64,000 nucleotides of DNA from Dyadobacter sp. MSC1_007 (GTDB lineage Bacteria; Bacteroidota; Bacteroidia; Cytophagales; Spirosomataceae), in NCBI RefSeq assembly GCF_023667495.1, contig NZ_JAMOZL010000014.1, positions 152,886-216,885 on the forward strand, in the 5' to 3' direction. Of this stretch, positions 16,691 through 24,896 are shown piece by piece. Made by a program: the position numbers and the translations under genes. A model generated the notes under the pieces. The model was not told the origin of the DNA, did not search any database, and worked only from the letters and a program-made list of their open reading frames with translations. Numbering within the stretch: position 1 is the first letter of the stretch; every line of letters starts with the position of its first letter.

Positions 16691-17920
16691 TCACAATCCG
16701 TCGATACGGTTACGGATTATATGTCTTTCAGGTTCTGTTTTGGCGAGCATTAATGCTTTTTGCAAGCATTCCTTGGCCTTTTTGTTGTCCAAATCGCGAT
16801 ACAATTCCCCCAGCAAGGCATAGTAGAAATGGTTATCTGTGAAACCAAGTTTCTCTGCCTCCCGGATTGCCCGTTCCTTGCCTTTTGCTTTGGATAATGC
16901 GTAAATACGGTTAAGCTCGGCCGCCGGTGAATAACTGATATGCAAAAGCTTATCATAGTAATGCAGGATACTCACCCATTTTTCGGTCGAGTCCTCTTTT
17001 TGTGTATGCCAATAGGCAATGCCCGCTTCAAGATGGTAGCGCGACACCTGGTTTCCTGAGGCAGACCGTTGCAGAAAGTAGCCGCCTTTGCCGATCAGGT
17101 CCTGGTTCCAAAGCCCCGTATCCTGCTCATCATAAAGTACCAAAGCGCCCGTCGGCCCGGTGCGTGCATGAAACCGCGAGGTATGGAAGCACATGAGCGC
17201 CATTAATGCATTCACTTGCGGTTTGTTCGTAGCCTCGTTTTCAATGAGCATGGTACATAGCCGGATTGCTTCCAGGCACAGCTCCTGCCGCACCGTTTGG
17301 TTATTGCTCAGCGAATAATATCCCTCATTAAAAAGCAAATAAATAGTGGCCAGAACCGGTTCCAGCCGGGAATCCATCAGGGCGTTTTCAGGTATTGCAA
17401 GGCTGACCTGTTCTTCCCTGAGCCGTTCTTTCGCCCGCGTTAGCCGCTTGTTAATGACATCCTTGCTTGTCAAAAAGGCGTCAGCAATCTCCTGAACGCC
17501 AAAACCGCAGAGAATACGTAAAGCAAGGCCCACCTGCGCTTCTTCGGAGATCGCCGGGTGGCATACAGCGAACATCATTTGGAGCTGGCTGTCTGTTATA
17601 TTAGTCTGAGAAAGATCAATGTCCGCCTCGTGAGTATCAGCGTGCATGGCTGTCACTTCCGGCACCACCTTTTCATCGTAAATAGCAGTCCGGTGCAGAT
17701 GGTTTTTCGCTTTATTTTTAGCCGTCGTATAAAGCCAGCCGACCGGGTTGGGTGGTGCCCCTTCAATCCCCCAAGCCTGCGCCGCGACCAGGAAAGTGTC
17801 GCTCGCAATGTCCTCAGCCAGTTCAATCTCCCTAAACCCGAAATGCCGGCAAAGCACCGAAACGATCTTCCGGTATTCGGCACGGAACAAATGCGGGATC
17901 AACTGCTCGTCACTGGGCAT
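16691..17920 (-). CDS. ECF42-type RNA polymerase sigma factor with C-terminal DUF6596/TPR-like extension
   Basis: 409 residues from ATG 17920 (a longer start at 17947 would extend the overlap with the upstream gene). Region 2 is seen in LIPHLFRAEYRKIVSVLCRH and EDIASDTFLVAAQAW, region 4 in EEAQVGLALRILCGFGVQEI with ADAFLTSKDVINKRLTRAK. The remaining 220 residues are the long helical extension characteristic of ECF42 factors (FNEGYYSLSNNQTVRQELCL, ending in TPR-like helices). ECF42 factors lack a classical anti-sigma factor and are genomically linked to DGPF/YCII proteins, as here. It overlaps the end of the DGPF gene by 11 bases, showing translational coupling. Confidence 0.9.
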   Translation of the reverse strand: MPSDEQLIPHLFRAEYRKIVSVLCRHFGFREIELAEDIASDTFLVAAQAWGIEGAPPNPVGWLYTTAKNKAKNHLHRTAIYDEKVVPEVTAMHADTHEADIDLSQTNITDSQLQMMFAVCHPAISEEAQVGLALRILCGFGVQEIADAFLTSKDVINKRLTRAKERLREEQVSLAIPENALMDSRLEPVLATIYLLFNEGYYSLSNNQTVRQELCLEAIRLCTMLIENEATNKPQVNALMALMCFHTSRFHARTGPTGALVLYDEQDTGLWNQDLIGKGGYFLQRSASGNQVSRYHLEAGIAYWHTQKEDSTEKWVSILHYYDKLLHISYSPAAELNRIYALSKAKGKERAIREAEKLGFTDNHFYYALLGELYRDLDNKKAKECLQKALMLAKTEPERHIIRNRIDGL

Positions 17921-18263
17921 GCACCGAAACAATTTTTCTGACTTCAACGCTATTCCCCTCCCCGTTCAGGATCGGGCACTCGCCAGCCATCTGCACGGCG
18001 TCCTCAAAACTAGCCGCACGTATCACAATGAAGCCCGCCACCGACTCCTTAATCTCCGCATAAGGCCCGTCAGTGACGATATTGCCCGATTTAATCACCT
18101 TACCCTCCGTCGAAAGGCCTTTCCCGCCCGCAAACTTTCCCTGAGCAGCAATCCCGCCTACCCAATCCTGATATTGCTTCATATAAACCTGCAACTGCTC
18201 CGGCGAAGGCTGCGCGCCCTTCGTAATTAGGTCTAAGCGCATGATGATGATGTATTCTTCCAT
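17910..18263 (-). CDS. YCII-related (DGPF domain) protein, ECF42 partner
   Basis: 117 residues. The ferredoxin-like YCII fold is indicated by EYIIIMRLDLITKG at the start, the DGPF motif as TDGPYAEIKESVAGFIVIRA and a C-terminal helix and strand (DAVQMAGECPIL, VEVRKIVSVH). YciI-like proteins form dimers, and in ECF42 loci they are the conserved regulon members. The gene precedes and overlaps the sigma factor gene, so both are made from one transcript. The substrate is unknown; some YciI proteins have hydrolase or dehydrochlorinase activity. Confidence 0.88.
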   Translation of the reverse strand: MEEYIIIMRLDLITKGAQPSPEQLQVYMKQYQDWVGGIAAQGKFAGGKGLSTEGKVIKSGNIVTDGPYAEIKESVAGFIVIRAASFEDAVQMAGECPILNGEGNSVEVRKIVSVHAQ

Positions 18264-18421
18264 TGGGTTTGGGGTTGTGTTATTGATTTAAAAGTTGGTA
18301 TGTGTCTTAACTTACCTCTATCAAAGGTTCATTAATAAGGAAGTACATAGCCTTCTTGATCCGTTGTTTCGTAGCGAATCATTATTTACATTTAACTATT
18401 CATTGCACATACTATTAAAAA

Positions 18422-18568
18422 ATGGAAGAATTTCACCTCCGAATGCAGTTGGCTGCATTGAAACAATACCTTCGGGATCGGCATCATGAAATGACACAAG
18501 AAGAACTTGACAAAGTTCTTGACCTGATTGCCCGAATTCTCGAGGCATTAAATAAAAATACTCCTTAG
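18422..18568 (+). CDS. Small hypothetical protein, 48 aa
   Basis: A short frame encoding MEEFHLRMQLAALKQYLRDR and continuing as a second helix, MTQEELDKVLDLIARILEAL. The two predicted amphipathic helices resemble a small helical-hairpin protein. It is followed 30 bases later by a second small gene (18599) with HTH character, and the two probably form a unit. No family is recognised. Codon usage looks natural, but at 48 codons the evidence is limited. Confidence 0.45.
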   Translation: MEEFHLRMQLAALKQYLRDRHHEMTQEELDKVLDLIARILEALNKNTP

Positions 18569-18598
18569 AACTGCCATTCGGACAACAGACCCATTACC

Positions 18599-18868
18599 AT
18601 GACAACGAAAACGAAACTTCCCGAACTCCACAAGCTGCTAACAGACAGTGAGCAGGCACTGCGAGATTACATCACATACAAAGGACAACAATATCCAATG
18701 AATGAGTGGGTTACTATCACAGAGTATTGTAACCGCTTTGGGATTGCCAATACGCAAACTGTGACTAACTGGATTCAAAGAGGCATTGTTCCAAAAGAAA
18801 ACGTGGTCACGATCGAGGAATATAACAATATCCGGCTCATCAAAGCGATCCCCTACAACGGCGCATAA
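18599..18868 (+). CDS. Small helix-turn-helix protein (MerR/excisionase-like)
   Basis: 89 residues. The segment WVTITEYCNRFGIANTQTVT, then NWIQRGIVPKENVVTIEEYN and NIRLIKAIPY, looks like the winged helix-turn-helix used by MerR-like, excisionase-like and phage small DNA-binding proteins: a helix, a turn at FGIANT, a recognition helix TVTNWIQRG and a wing. The 35-residue N-terminal helix contains LLTDSEQALRDYI. Its end overlaps the convergent DHFR-like gene by 16 bases. It may regulate itself or the preceding 48-residue gene; no partner gene explains it. Confidence 0.65.
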   Translation: MTTKTKLPELHKLLTDSEQALRDYITYKGQQYPMNEWVTITEYCNRFGIANTQTVTNWIQRGIVPKENVVTIEEYNNIRLIKAIPYNGA

Positions 18869-19407
18869 CTAAGCAGCACCACGCCACTGTCAAACTTCCT
18901 GACATCAGTTAATCTGAGGTCCAGCTTGTAGGTGAGGCCTTTGAAGGATGGTGTGCCGTCGCCGAGTGCGACCGGGTCGATCATAAACTGGTATTCGTCG
19001 ATCAGGCCGGCGTCGGCGAGTTGGGCTATGATGCTTCCGCTGCCCAGGATCGTCATTACTTTGCCGGGAATGGCTTTGAGTTTGCGCACTTCTACAACGA
19101 GGTTACCGTTGATTAGGGTCGTATTTTCCCAGTCGACAGAATCCAGTGTCGTTGAAAACACGATTTTTTCCGACTCATTCATGCCTTGGGCCACCTCGGG
19201 CATGCTTTCCATGGCCATGGGCGACGGCCACCAACTTGCCATCATTTCGTACGTGACGCGCCCGAAGAGCAGCGTCGCCCTGGCTTCAAGGTTATCCGAA
19301 GCAAATGCACCTTCTTCGGCACCGTGCCTGTGCCAGCTAATGTCATTGTCCGGGCCTTTGTAGAAACCATTTAAAGTTGTGAAATTGTAGGCTATGAGCT
19401 TTCCCAT
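18853..19407 (-). CDS. Dihydrofolate reductase family protein (RibD C-terminal-like)
   Basis: 184 residues of the DHFR/RibD-C fold: an N-terminal strand with LIAYNFTTLNGFYKGPDNDI, LLFGRVTYEMMASWWPSPMA in the cofactor helix, FSTTLDSVDWENTTLI, and ILGSGSIIAQLADAGLIDEY in the NADPH-binding region. Proteins of this subfamily (YyaP/YwjB-like) bind NADPH but their substrates are mostly unknown; it is unlikely to be the essential folA. It is a single gene, convergent with the small HTH gene, and no regulatory site was recognised upstream. Confidence 0.88.
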   Translation of the reverse strand: MGKLIAYNFTTLNGFYKGPDNDISWHRHGAEEGAFASDNLEARATLLFGRVTYEMMASWWPSPMAMESMPEVAQGMNESEKIVFSTTLDSVDWENTTLINGNLVVEVRKLKAIPGKVMTILGSGSIIAQLADAGLIDEYQFMIDPVALGDGTPSFKGLTYKLDLRLTDVRKFDSGVVLLSYAPL

Positions 19408-19717
19408 GATTGTAGTTTGTTTTTATTAATATTATTTAAACTAAACCCATTACAAACGGGAATCTTGAAACGGGACATTTTTTAAAATAAAAAATTGAAA
19501 AATGTGCTCAACCAAGCAAGCTCACAACGCCCTTATAATAATTGCGCAACGCCAATGGGGGTTATGCATTCATTTGTTTGTCCTTATCTTAGGCTGTATA
19601 TCCCTGTTTATTGGGCTATGATGATTATTTTCAAAACAAAACGGGTATTGAACGCCTCTAACCGCATCTTATATACTGTTCGCCTCCCTTTTAACCTTTT
19701 TATCATTCCTGAACATA
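19408..19717. other. Intergenic region, 310 bp, no gene seen
   Basis: A divergent spacer between the DHFR-like gene and the SelA-like gene. An 81-codon open frame lies here but has Cys/aromatic-rich, non-conserved-looking content and is judged to be noise. The region must hold two promoters, but no convincing TANNTTTG box was found. Confidence 0.5.
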
Positions 19718-21394
19718 ATGAAACGCAGAGAAATCCTTAAAGAACTGACCATGATACCGCTTGCAGGTGGAGTTTTGGGCACCACGGCTGCTATGGCCGA
19801 AAGCAGCAAACCAAAATGGTTCCAGAAGGCTGCGGCTGCTGTGTCTGCACCCGGCCCTCTTAAACCCGGCCCGCAAATCTATCAGTCGATCGGCGTCGAA
19901 CCGATCATCAATTGCCGTGGAACATTTACGATTATCGGGGCGTCCATCGAGCTGCCTGAGGTAAGACAAGCCATGGAATACGCCTGCCAATACAATGTCC
20001 AGATCGACGAACTGGCGTTTGGAGTAGGCCAGCGCCTGGCCGAGGTCACCGGGGCGGAATGGGGTATGGTGTCTTCTGGTTGCGCCGCGGGAATGAATGA
20101 AGTTACTGCCGGGATCATTGCGGGTGGTAATCCCGAAAAACTGATCCGCATTCCAAACCTGGAAGGTTTTGAAAAGACAGAAGTGATTATTCCAAGGTCT
20201 TCGCGCAACGTCTATGACCATGCGATCAGAAATGTAGGTGTGAAAATCATTACTGTTGAAACGATTGACGAGTTAAAACAGGCCATCAATCCACGCACGG
20301 CCATGATCTACATGATGCCTGGCGACGAGCCATGGAGCGTAAAAAGCGTAGCTGATATTGCCAAACCCGCCGGTATACCAGTCCTGGTCGATGCCGCCGC
20401 CGAAAGGTTGACCATACCCAACATCCATTTGCAAGCCGGAGCGAGCGTCGTGGCTTACAGTGGCGGAAAGGTGATCCGAGGGCCACAATGCGCAGGTCTT
20501 ATGTTGGGCAGTAAAGACGTACTTATGTCGGCATGGCAAGCCAGCGCACCACACCACGGACCTTGCCGGAACAATAAAGTCGGCCGCGAAGAGATGGTCG
20601 GAATGCTGGCCGCTGTTGAAGCCTGGGCGACCCGCGACCATAAAGCAGAAATGAAAATGTGGGTTTCCTGGCTTGACACGATTGCCAAGAAAATGAATGG
20701 AATCAACAGCGTGGAGGTAGCCATTAAAGAACCGGCAGAAGGAGCACTCGACAATGCAACACCTAACCTGACCATTACCTGGGACCCAACCAAACTCAAT
20801 ATCACAGGACAAGAAGTAGCCGACGAACTGTCGACAACCAAACCACGCGTGGCCGTCGGAACAGGTTACCGCAGGGGCGCGGCATCGGCGACATCAGGCC
20901 CGCCAACAACTTCCATTTCCATTGCGGCCTACATGATGGGACCCGGCAATGACAAGATCGTGGCCGAACGCGTGCATGAGATCCTCACACGCAAACGCAG
21001 CGCGCCCAAAGCGGAAGCACAGATGAAAGCACCCGCCACAGACATAAGCGGACGCTGGGATGTAAGTATCGAATTTTACACCAGCAAAAGCAAACACACC
21101 TTTATCATCGAAAAACAGGACGGCAATTACCTTTACGGCACGCACAAAGGCGAGTTTGCAACACGAGAGCTGATGGGTAATATCGACGGCGACGAGGTCC
21201 GCTTCCAAAGCCGTTACAGCGTTCCCGGCGATAATGTGGTAATGACGTTTTATGGTAAACTGGCTGGCGATAAGATCACAGGCGAGATCGACATGGTAGA
21301 GTACGTGAATGCGAAATTCACCGCTAAAAAAGCAACCTTCCCGACCAACCGGCAAAGGATCAATATCCCTGCGGGAAGGCCGCTTTCGACCTAG
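19718..21394 (+). CDS. SelA-like PLP-dependent enzyme with extra C-terminal domain, exported
   Basis: 558 residues. An RR-containing leader (MKRREILKELTMIPLAGGVL, ending AAMA) suggests Tat export. Residues about 55-430 are a fold-type I PLP enzyme of the SelA/D-glucosaminate-6-phosphate ammonia-lyase group: the Gly-rich SSGCAAGMNEVTAGI, the PLP-binding Asp in VLVDAAAE and the Schiff-base Lys251 in YSGGKVIRGPQ. Residues about 447-558 are an additional beta-rich domain (ISGRWDVSIEFYTSK, MTFYGKLAGDKITGEIDM) resembling the secreted protein at 519-893. An exported PLP enzyme is unusual. It is separated from the converging Gfo/Idh gene by a terminator. Substrate unknown. Confidence 0.82.
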   Translation: MKRREILKELTMIPLAGGVLGTTAAMAESSKPKWFQKAAAAVSAPGPLKPGPQIYQSIGVEPIINCRGTFTIIGASIELPEVRQAMEYACQYNVQIDELAFGVGQRLAEVTGAEWGMVSSGCAAGMNEVTAGIIAGGNPEKLIRIPNLEGFEKTEVIIPRSSRNVYDHAIRNVGVKIITVETIDELKQAINPRTAMIYMMPGDEPWSVKSVADIAKPAGIPVLVDAAAERLTIPNIHLQAGASVVAYSGGKVIRGPQCAGLMLGSKDVLMSAWQASAPHHGPCRNNKVGREEMVGMLAAVEAWATRDHKAEMKMWVSWLDTIAKKMNGINSVEVAIKEPAEGALDNATPNLTITWDPTKLNITGQEVADELSTTKPRVAVGTGYRRGAASATSGPPTTSISIAAYMMGPGNDKIVAERVHEILTRKRSAPKAEAQMKAPATDISGRWDVSIEFYTSKSKHTFIIEKQDGNYLYGTHKGEFATRELMGNIDGDEVRFQSRYSVPGDNVVMTFYGKLAGDKITGEIDMVEYVNAKFTAKKATFPTNRQRINIPAGRPLST

Positions 21395-21446
21395 CAAAGC
21401 AATTTTCGGATCATTTAAATGGATTTCATTCTGCGTAATTAACATA

Positions 21447-21475
21447 AAAAGCCTTGGATCAATGCCAGGGCTTTT
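21447..21475. terminator. Bidirectional rho-independent terminator
   Basis: The hairpin AAAAGCCTTGG / CCAGGGCTTTT with a 7-base loop is flanked by A- and T-runs and lies between the converging SelA-like and Gfo/Idh genes. Confidence 0.75.
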
Positions 21476-21517
21476 ATGCTAATTACTAAATCTAAAATCT
21501 TAATATCCTTCCGGTTA

Positions 21518-22921
21518 CTACACTGCTTTGACGATTTTCATGTCTTCGGGGTTCCAACTTACCACAGTATTTTCGAAATAACTCTTATTTGACAGTAAAG
21601 CTGGCCCTGCGGCGCGGAGGCCGAAAGTAGCGTCTTCCAGCACTGGCTTATTGTCTCGCATTGCGTCAAAGAAGTTCGCGAAATGGTCCAAACGGTCGTC
21701 ATAACCTTGCGGGGCTTTGTATTCCTCGAAATCAGGCTCGGACATTTCCGGCACCACCGGATATTGCACGTTATAGTCCGCCAAAAACTTGTCCTGTAAT
21801 GCCTTTGGAAAAGTATCGATTGTGTAACCGGGAGCCTTGGCCATTTTCTTCTTTTTGACAGTCACTGTATTTCCCGACAATGTGATTTGTCCATCGGTAC
21901 CTACAAAGCGGAAACCGGAGCCTCCACCAGAACCATCGGCAAAATTGACCCGCAATGTGAGGTTGAATGCAGGGTGAGTCGCCGTTTTGGGATAATCATA
22001 AATACCAACCATCACGTCGGGCACATCGCGGCCATCCTTCCAGTAGCGTAACCCGCCGCTGGTCATTATACGCGTAGGACCTTTGCTATCCAGAATGTAA
22101 TGCATTCCTGAGAACAAATGCACAAAAAGGTCGCCTGCAACACCGGTACCATAATCCTGGTAATTTCTCCAACGGAAAAAGCGCAGCGGATCGTATGGCA
22201 TTTTAGGTGCTTTATTGCCAATAAAACGGTCCCAATCCACAGTTTGCGGCGAAGCGTCCGGCGGTAAGGAATATTGCCACGCACCTTGTGCCGAATGACG
22301 ATCGTAAAACACTTCAACAAAATTGAGCTCGCCTATCGCCCCGGATTTATACAGCTCCTTAGCTTTGGCATAAATGATCGAGCTCACGCGCTGGCTACCT
22401 ACCTGAAACACCTTTTTGTTGTCCGCCTGCGCCTTAATGACGTCATAACCTTGCTCGATTTTGTGCACCATTGGCTTTTCGCAATACACTGCTTTGCCTG
22501 CTTTTAGCGCCTCAATGGCAATTTGCGAATGCCAATGGTCTGGAGTGGCAAGAATAATGGCGTCGATATCTTTGCGGTTCAGGATTTCGCTGTAATTGCG
22601 GGTAGTCTGAATATCGTTTCCAAAAAGTTCTTTCGCCCGGACCAGGTGTCCGTCGTAAAGGTCAGCAACTGCCATCAGTTTGACGCCGGGAATTTTAAGC
22701 GCCGTGCGTGTGTCGCCCATTCCCATGATGCCCGTGCCAATGCAGGCGATCTGGATATTGTCGTTCGCGGCGATCTTTTGCTGGATCCAGGGCAGTTCGT
22801 GCGAAGCATAAACCGGTTTCCGGCCGGCTAATAGTTCGTGGACCGGGCTGGCAGCGAGAAGAGCGCCTCCCGATAGCTTTTTGATAAAGTCCCGTCTCCG
22901 GTTGTTCTGTTGATTGGGCAT
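21518..22921 (-). CDS. Gfo/Idh/MocA family oxidoreductase, Tat-exported
   Basis: 467 residues. The leader NNRRRDFIKKLSGGALLAAS is a Tat signal (RRxFIK). Residues about 55-175 form the NAD(P)-binding Rossmann domain (IQIACIGTGIMGMGDT; the EKP catalytic-Lys motif in YCEKPMVHKIEQG). Residues about 180-430 form the C-terminal alpha/beta dimerisation domain common in Bacteroidetes glycan-degrading loci. Family members oxidise or reduce sugars and cyclitols, or act as NAD-dependent glycosidases. It lies convergent with the SelA-like enzyme and divergent from tRNA-Leu. No sugar-transport or TonB genes are adjacent, so the substrate cannot be guessed. Confidence 0.9.
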   Translation of the reverse strand: MPNQQNNRRRDFIKKLSGGALLAASPVHELLAGRKPVYASHELPWIQQKIAANDNIQIACIGTGIMGMGDTRTALKIPGVKLMAVADLYDGHLVRAKELFGNDIQTTRNYSEILNRKDIDAIILATPDHWHSQIAIEALKAGKAVYCEKPMVHKIEQGYDVIKAQADNKKVFQVGSQRVSSIIYAKAKELYKSGAIGELNFVEVFYDRHSAQGAWQYSLPPDASPQTVDWDRFIGNKAPKMPYDPLRFFRWRNYQDYGTGVAGDLFVHLFSGMHYILDSKGPTRIMTSGGLRYWKDGRDVPDVMVGIYDYPKTATHPAFNLTLRVNFADGSGGGSGFRFVGTDGQITLSGNTVTVKKKKMAKAPGYTIDTFPKALQDKFLADYNVQYPVVPEMSEPDFEEYKAPQGYDDRLDHFANFFDAMRDNKPVLEDATFGLRAAGPALLSNKSYFENTVVSWNPEDMKIVKAV

Positions 22922-23033
22922 AGGAAATTAGAGAGGTTAGTTGGAAATAACCTTTGAAAATACGACCAAATCGGGCAATCGGAAAAATTTGGAGCGAATA
23001 TCGATGTTAAAACAAAAAACATTCGGCCAACTC

Positions 23034-23063
23034 TTGCGACATATTATTTAAATATTACTTTTG
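23034..23063 (+). promoter_or_regulatory. Promoter for tRNA-Leu
   Basis: A TTG at 23034 and a TACTTTTG box at 23056-23063 are 19 bases apart, matching the Bacteroidota -33/-7 consensus (TTG...TANNTTTG), and the tRNA begins 14 bases later. Confidence 0.65.
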
Positions 23064-23076
23064 CATCACAATTGAC

Positions 23077-23158
23077 GGCCAGGTGGTGGAATTGGTAGAC
23101 ACGCTACTTTGAGGGGGTAGTGCCTTCGGGTATAGGAGTTCGACTCTCCTTCTGGTCA
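23077..23158 (+). tRNA. tRNA-Leu (anticodon GAG)
   Basis: An 82-base tRNA with acceptor stem GGCCAGG/TCTGGTC (two G-U pairs), a D-arm with the GTGGAATTGGTAGACAC signature of tRNA-Leu, and anticodon arm CTACT-TTGAGGG-GGTAG presenting GAG. A long variable arm (TGCCTTCGGGTA) identifies the class II tRNA, and the T-arm reads AGGAG-TTCGACT-CTCCT. CCA is not encoded. It decodes CUU/CUC. Confidence 0.93.
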
Positions 23159-23165
23159 CATTGTT

Positions 23166-23201
23166 AAAAAGGGCGGTTTCGCGATGAAAACGCCCTTTTT
23201 T
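23166..23201 (+). terminator. Rho-independent terminator after tRNA-Leu
   Basis: The inverted repeat AAAGGGCG / CGCCCTTT is followed by a T-run ending at 23201, directly downstream of the tRNA. Confidence 0.8.
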
Positions 23202-23227
23202 GTGTAAATATGCCGCAAATGAGTCTT

Positions 23228-23437
23228 TTAAAAATTCGACCTTTGATTTTTTTTCAGATCTCGCAGGCTTATGCGATTTATATTTTTAATCGTGATTGTT
23301 TTGCCCCGCAACTTTAACTCAATAATTGAGCGCAGCATTGGATTCTTACCAGTCGGTAATGATTGTCGCTTGTGCGATTCGGAACTTCGAGAATCTTTTA
23401 CAAGCGTTCCTGCCGATGTTCTTGTTAACTTGTCCAT
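23228..23437 (-). CDS. Possible small basic protein, 69 aa
   Basis: An open frame encoding a Lys/Arg/Ser/Thr-rich protein (MDKLTRTSAGTLVKDSRSSE..., ILRSIIELK-like helix, KKNQRSNF end). On the minus strand a TATATTTG box (23452-23459) lies just upstream of the ATG, implying a nearly leaderless transcript. The plus-strand frame in the same stretch looks like noise. No family is recognised and the basic composition could be accidental. It lies between the tRNA terminator and the Ntn-hydrolase-like gene. Confidence 0.3.
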   Translation of the reverse strand: MDKLTRTSAGTLVKDSRSSESHKRQSLPTGKNPMLRSIIELKLRGKTITIKNINRISLRDLKKNQRSNF

Positions 23438-23495
23438 TGCTAAGTCTGTTTCAAATATAAGATCCTGATTACAACAAATTTAATCAATCCCAACT

Positions 23496-24455
23496 TCACA
23501 TTCTCTCTGGTCTGATAATTTCATGGCCACTAACAAACTTAAATCCATTGGCATCGATCGTCGCTATCTTTACGACGCCGCCAACCGTCGGTATATTCTC
23601 CGTGTATTTTTGAAAGTCAATTTCGATCTTCATCAATAACGCCGCCAGATTAACCGCTTGCTGAAGACTTAGATCGGTGATTTTTCTCAACTGAATGTCA
23701 TCGTCAATCAAGTCAACGCACTTGCTGATGACGCTTTCTCTGTAACCGTCGTCGATCTGAGGCAGGTTAAGGTCAAAATCCAGAATAAGTAAGTCAATGG
23801 CTTTGTTTACTGCCAGGATTACACTGGCAATTCCTCCATATAAAATCCCATTGCTTATCCTGCTCTGTCCGTCGCAAACGACCTTCGCTATTTCTTCTCG
23901 CTCAGGCCGTCTGATCGCACAAAAATCAATCTGTTGATAGTCTTCCTCAGAGCATTCCTCTGTTTCTATCTTGAAAATGAAAGTGCTGTTCAAAGAAGCG
24001 TCAAAGTGCGTAAAAATGAATGTCGTTGATCCTAGATAGTAATTGTTTTCAAAATGCGCTTTGATTTCCTGTTCCAAAAATTCGCAGAAATCGTTCACTT
24101 TTTCGAAAATAGAAAGGCCAACGTAATTTGTTTTTGCATTGTTCTGTTTGATCTTGGTATCGACAAGTTTATTGATGCGCAGCCCGTTAATTTCAGCATT
24201 TCCAGCTGTCGTTATCGCGGTATGGGAGTCGTACTGAAATATTTTATCTTCAAAATCCCTCGTATGCGATGCCCTGTTCTCAAAAAGATCATACAATTCT
24301 GCAACATCTATTTGGGCATCATCTCTATTGCTGGCCTTTCTTTCAACGAATGCAAGAAAATCGCCCAGATCAAGCACCGGACGCACTGTAGTAACAAGGG
24401 AGTCCGCGATGATAGCGACCCCGTCCCGGGCAACAACGCTTGCAATAAAAGTCAT
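23496..24455 (-). CDS. Proteasome-like Ntn-hydrolase homologue
   Basis: 319 residues from ATG 24455; an open extension of 21 codons upstream is unlikely because the N-terminus MTFIASVVARDGVAIIADS aligns with proteasome beta-type subunits. If Met1 is removed, Thr becomes residue 1, and Asp falls exactly at mature position 17 (the catalytic Asp17 of proteasomes). A conserved block EDKIFQYDSHTAITTAGNAE supplies the Lys equivalent to Lys33 (residue 71 here) and the AGxxAE turn. About 40 extra residues are inserted between Asp and Lys. The C-terminal 150 residues are helical and unlike HslV or Anbu tails. It is not hslV (no hslU nearby). Probably a threonine-type peptidase or amidase; inference from motifs only. 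Confidence 0.6.
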   Translation of the reverse strand: MTFIASVVARDGVAIIADSLVTTVRPVLDLGDFLAFVERKASNRDDAQIDVAELYDLFENRASHTRDFEDKIFQYDSHTAITTAGNAEINGLRINKLVDTKIKQNNAKTNYVGLSIFEKVNDFCEFLEQEIKAHFENNYYLGSTTFIFTHFDASLNSTFIFKIETEECSEEDYQQIDFCAIRRPEREEIAKVVCDGQSRISNGILYGGIASVILAVNKAIDLLILDFDLNLPQIDDGYRESVISKCVDLIDDDIQLRKITDLSLQQAVNLAALLMKIEIDFQKYTENIPTVGGVVKIATIDANGFKFVSGHEIIRPERM

Positions 24456-24555
24456 TTGGCAGAAATTAGAAGATTCAAATAGGAATCTATGCCAACACTT
24501 CCTAGCCACCAAATGCAATTATCAGACGGTAGCGATCCGTTAGCGTAGCGGGGTT

Positions 24556-24813
24556 TTAAGAACGCATTACCGGGTTCTCCTCTGCTCTGGCCTCTTCCAA
24601 AAACTCCCGAGCCGATTCCAGCGAATAATCCTCAACAAACCGTCGTGCACTACTCGCTCCTGTAAACCGCACAACTTGTTCCAGCATCAATTCCGCTTGA
24701 TGCGAATTGACGACAAATGCTGTAATACGGACAATCTCCTCCCCTTCATCGTTTCTGTCCCTATGAAGACAGACCTCAGTAGTTTCCGCAATGCGGATAA
24801 TTTTGAAATTCAT
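24556..24813 (-). CDS. Hypothetical protein, 85 aa, upstream of the Ntn-hydrolase
   Basis: An 85-residue alpha/beta protein: two strands at the start (FKIIRIAETTEVCLHRDRND, IVRITAFVVNSHQA), then a long acidic helix near the C-terminus (LESAREFLEEARAEENPV). There is no signal peptide. It precedes the proteasome-like gene by 100 bases on the same strand, so the two may be one transcript, and it diverges from the HTH regulator at 24970. It could be an accessory or substrate-recognition protein for the Ntn enzyme, but nothing in the sequence proves that. Confidence 0.5.
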   Translation of the reverse strand: MNFKIIRIAETTEVCLHRDRNDEGEEIVRITAFVVNSHQAELMLEQVVRFTGASSARRFVEDYSLESAREFLEEARAEENPVMRS

Positions 24814-24853
24814 AGTGGTGTTTCGTTTAAGGTGATAAATCGATTCGGACGGT

Positions 24854-24883
24854 TTTGAGGCTATCCAATTGGTACTACTTTTG
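24854..24883 (+). promoter_or_regulatory. Promoter of the HTH regulator gene
   Basis: TTTG at 24854-24857 and TACTTTTG at 24876-24883 are 18 bases apart, fitting the Bacteroidota -33/-7 pattern. The predicted start of transcription is about 80 bases before the HTH gene, with palindromic sites in the leader. Confidence 0.55.
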
Positions 24884-24896
24884 CTATATTTACATA

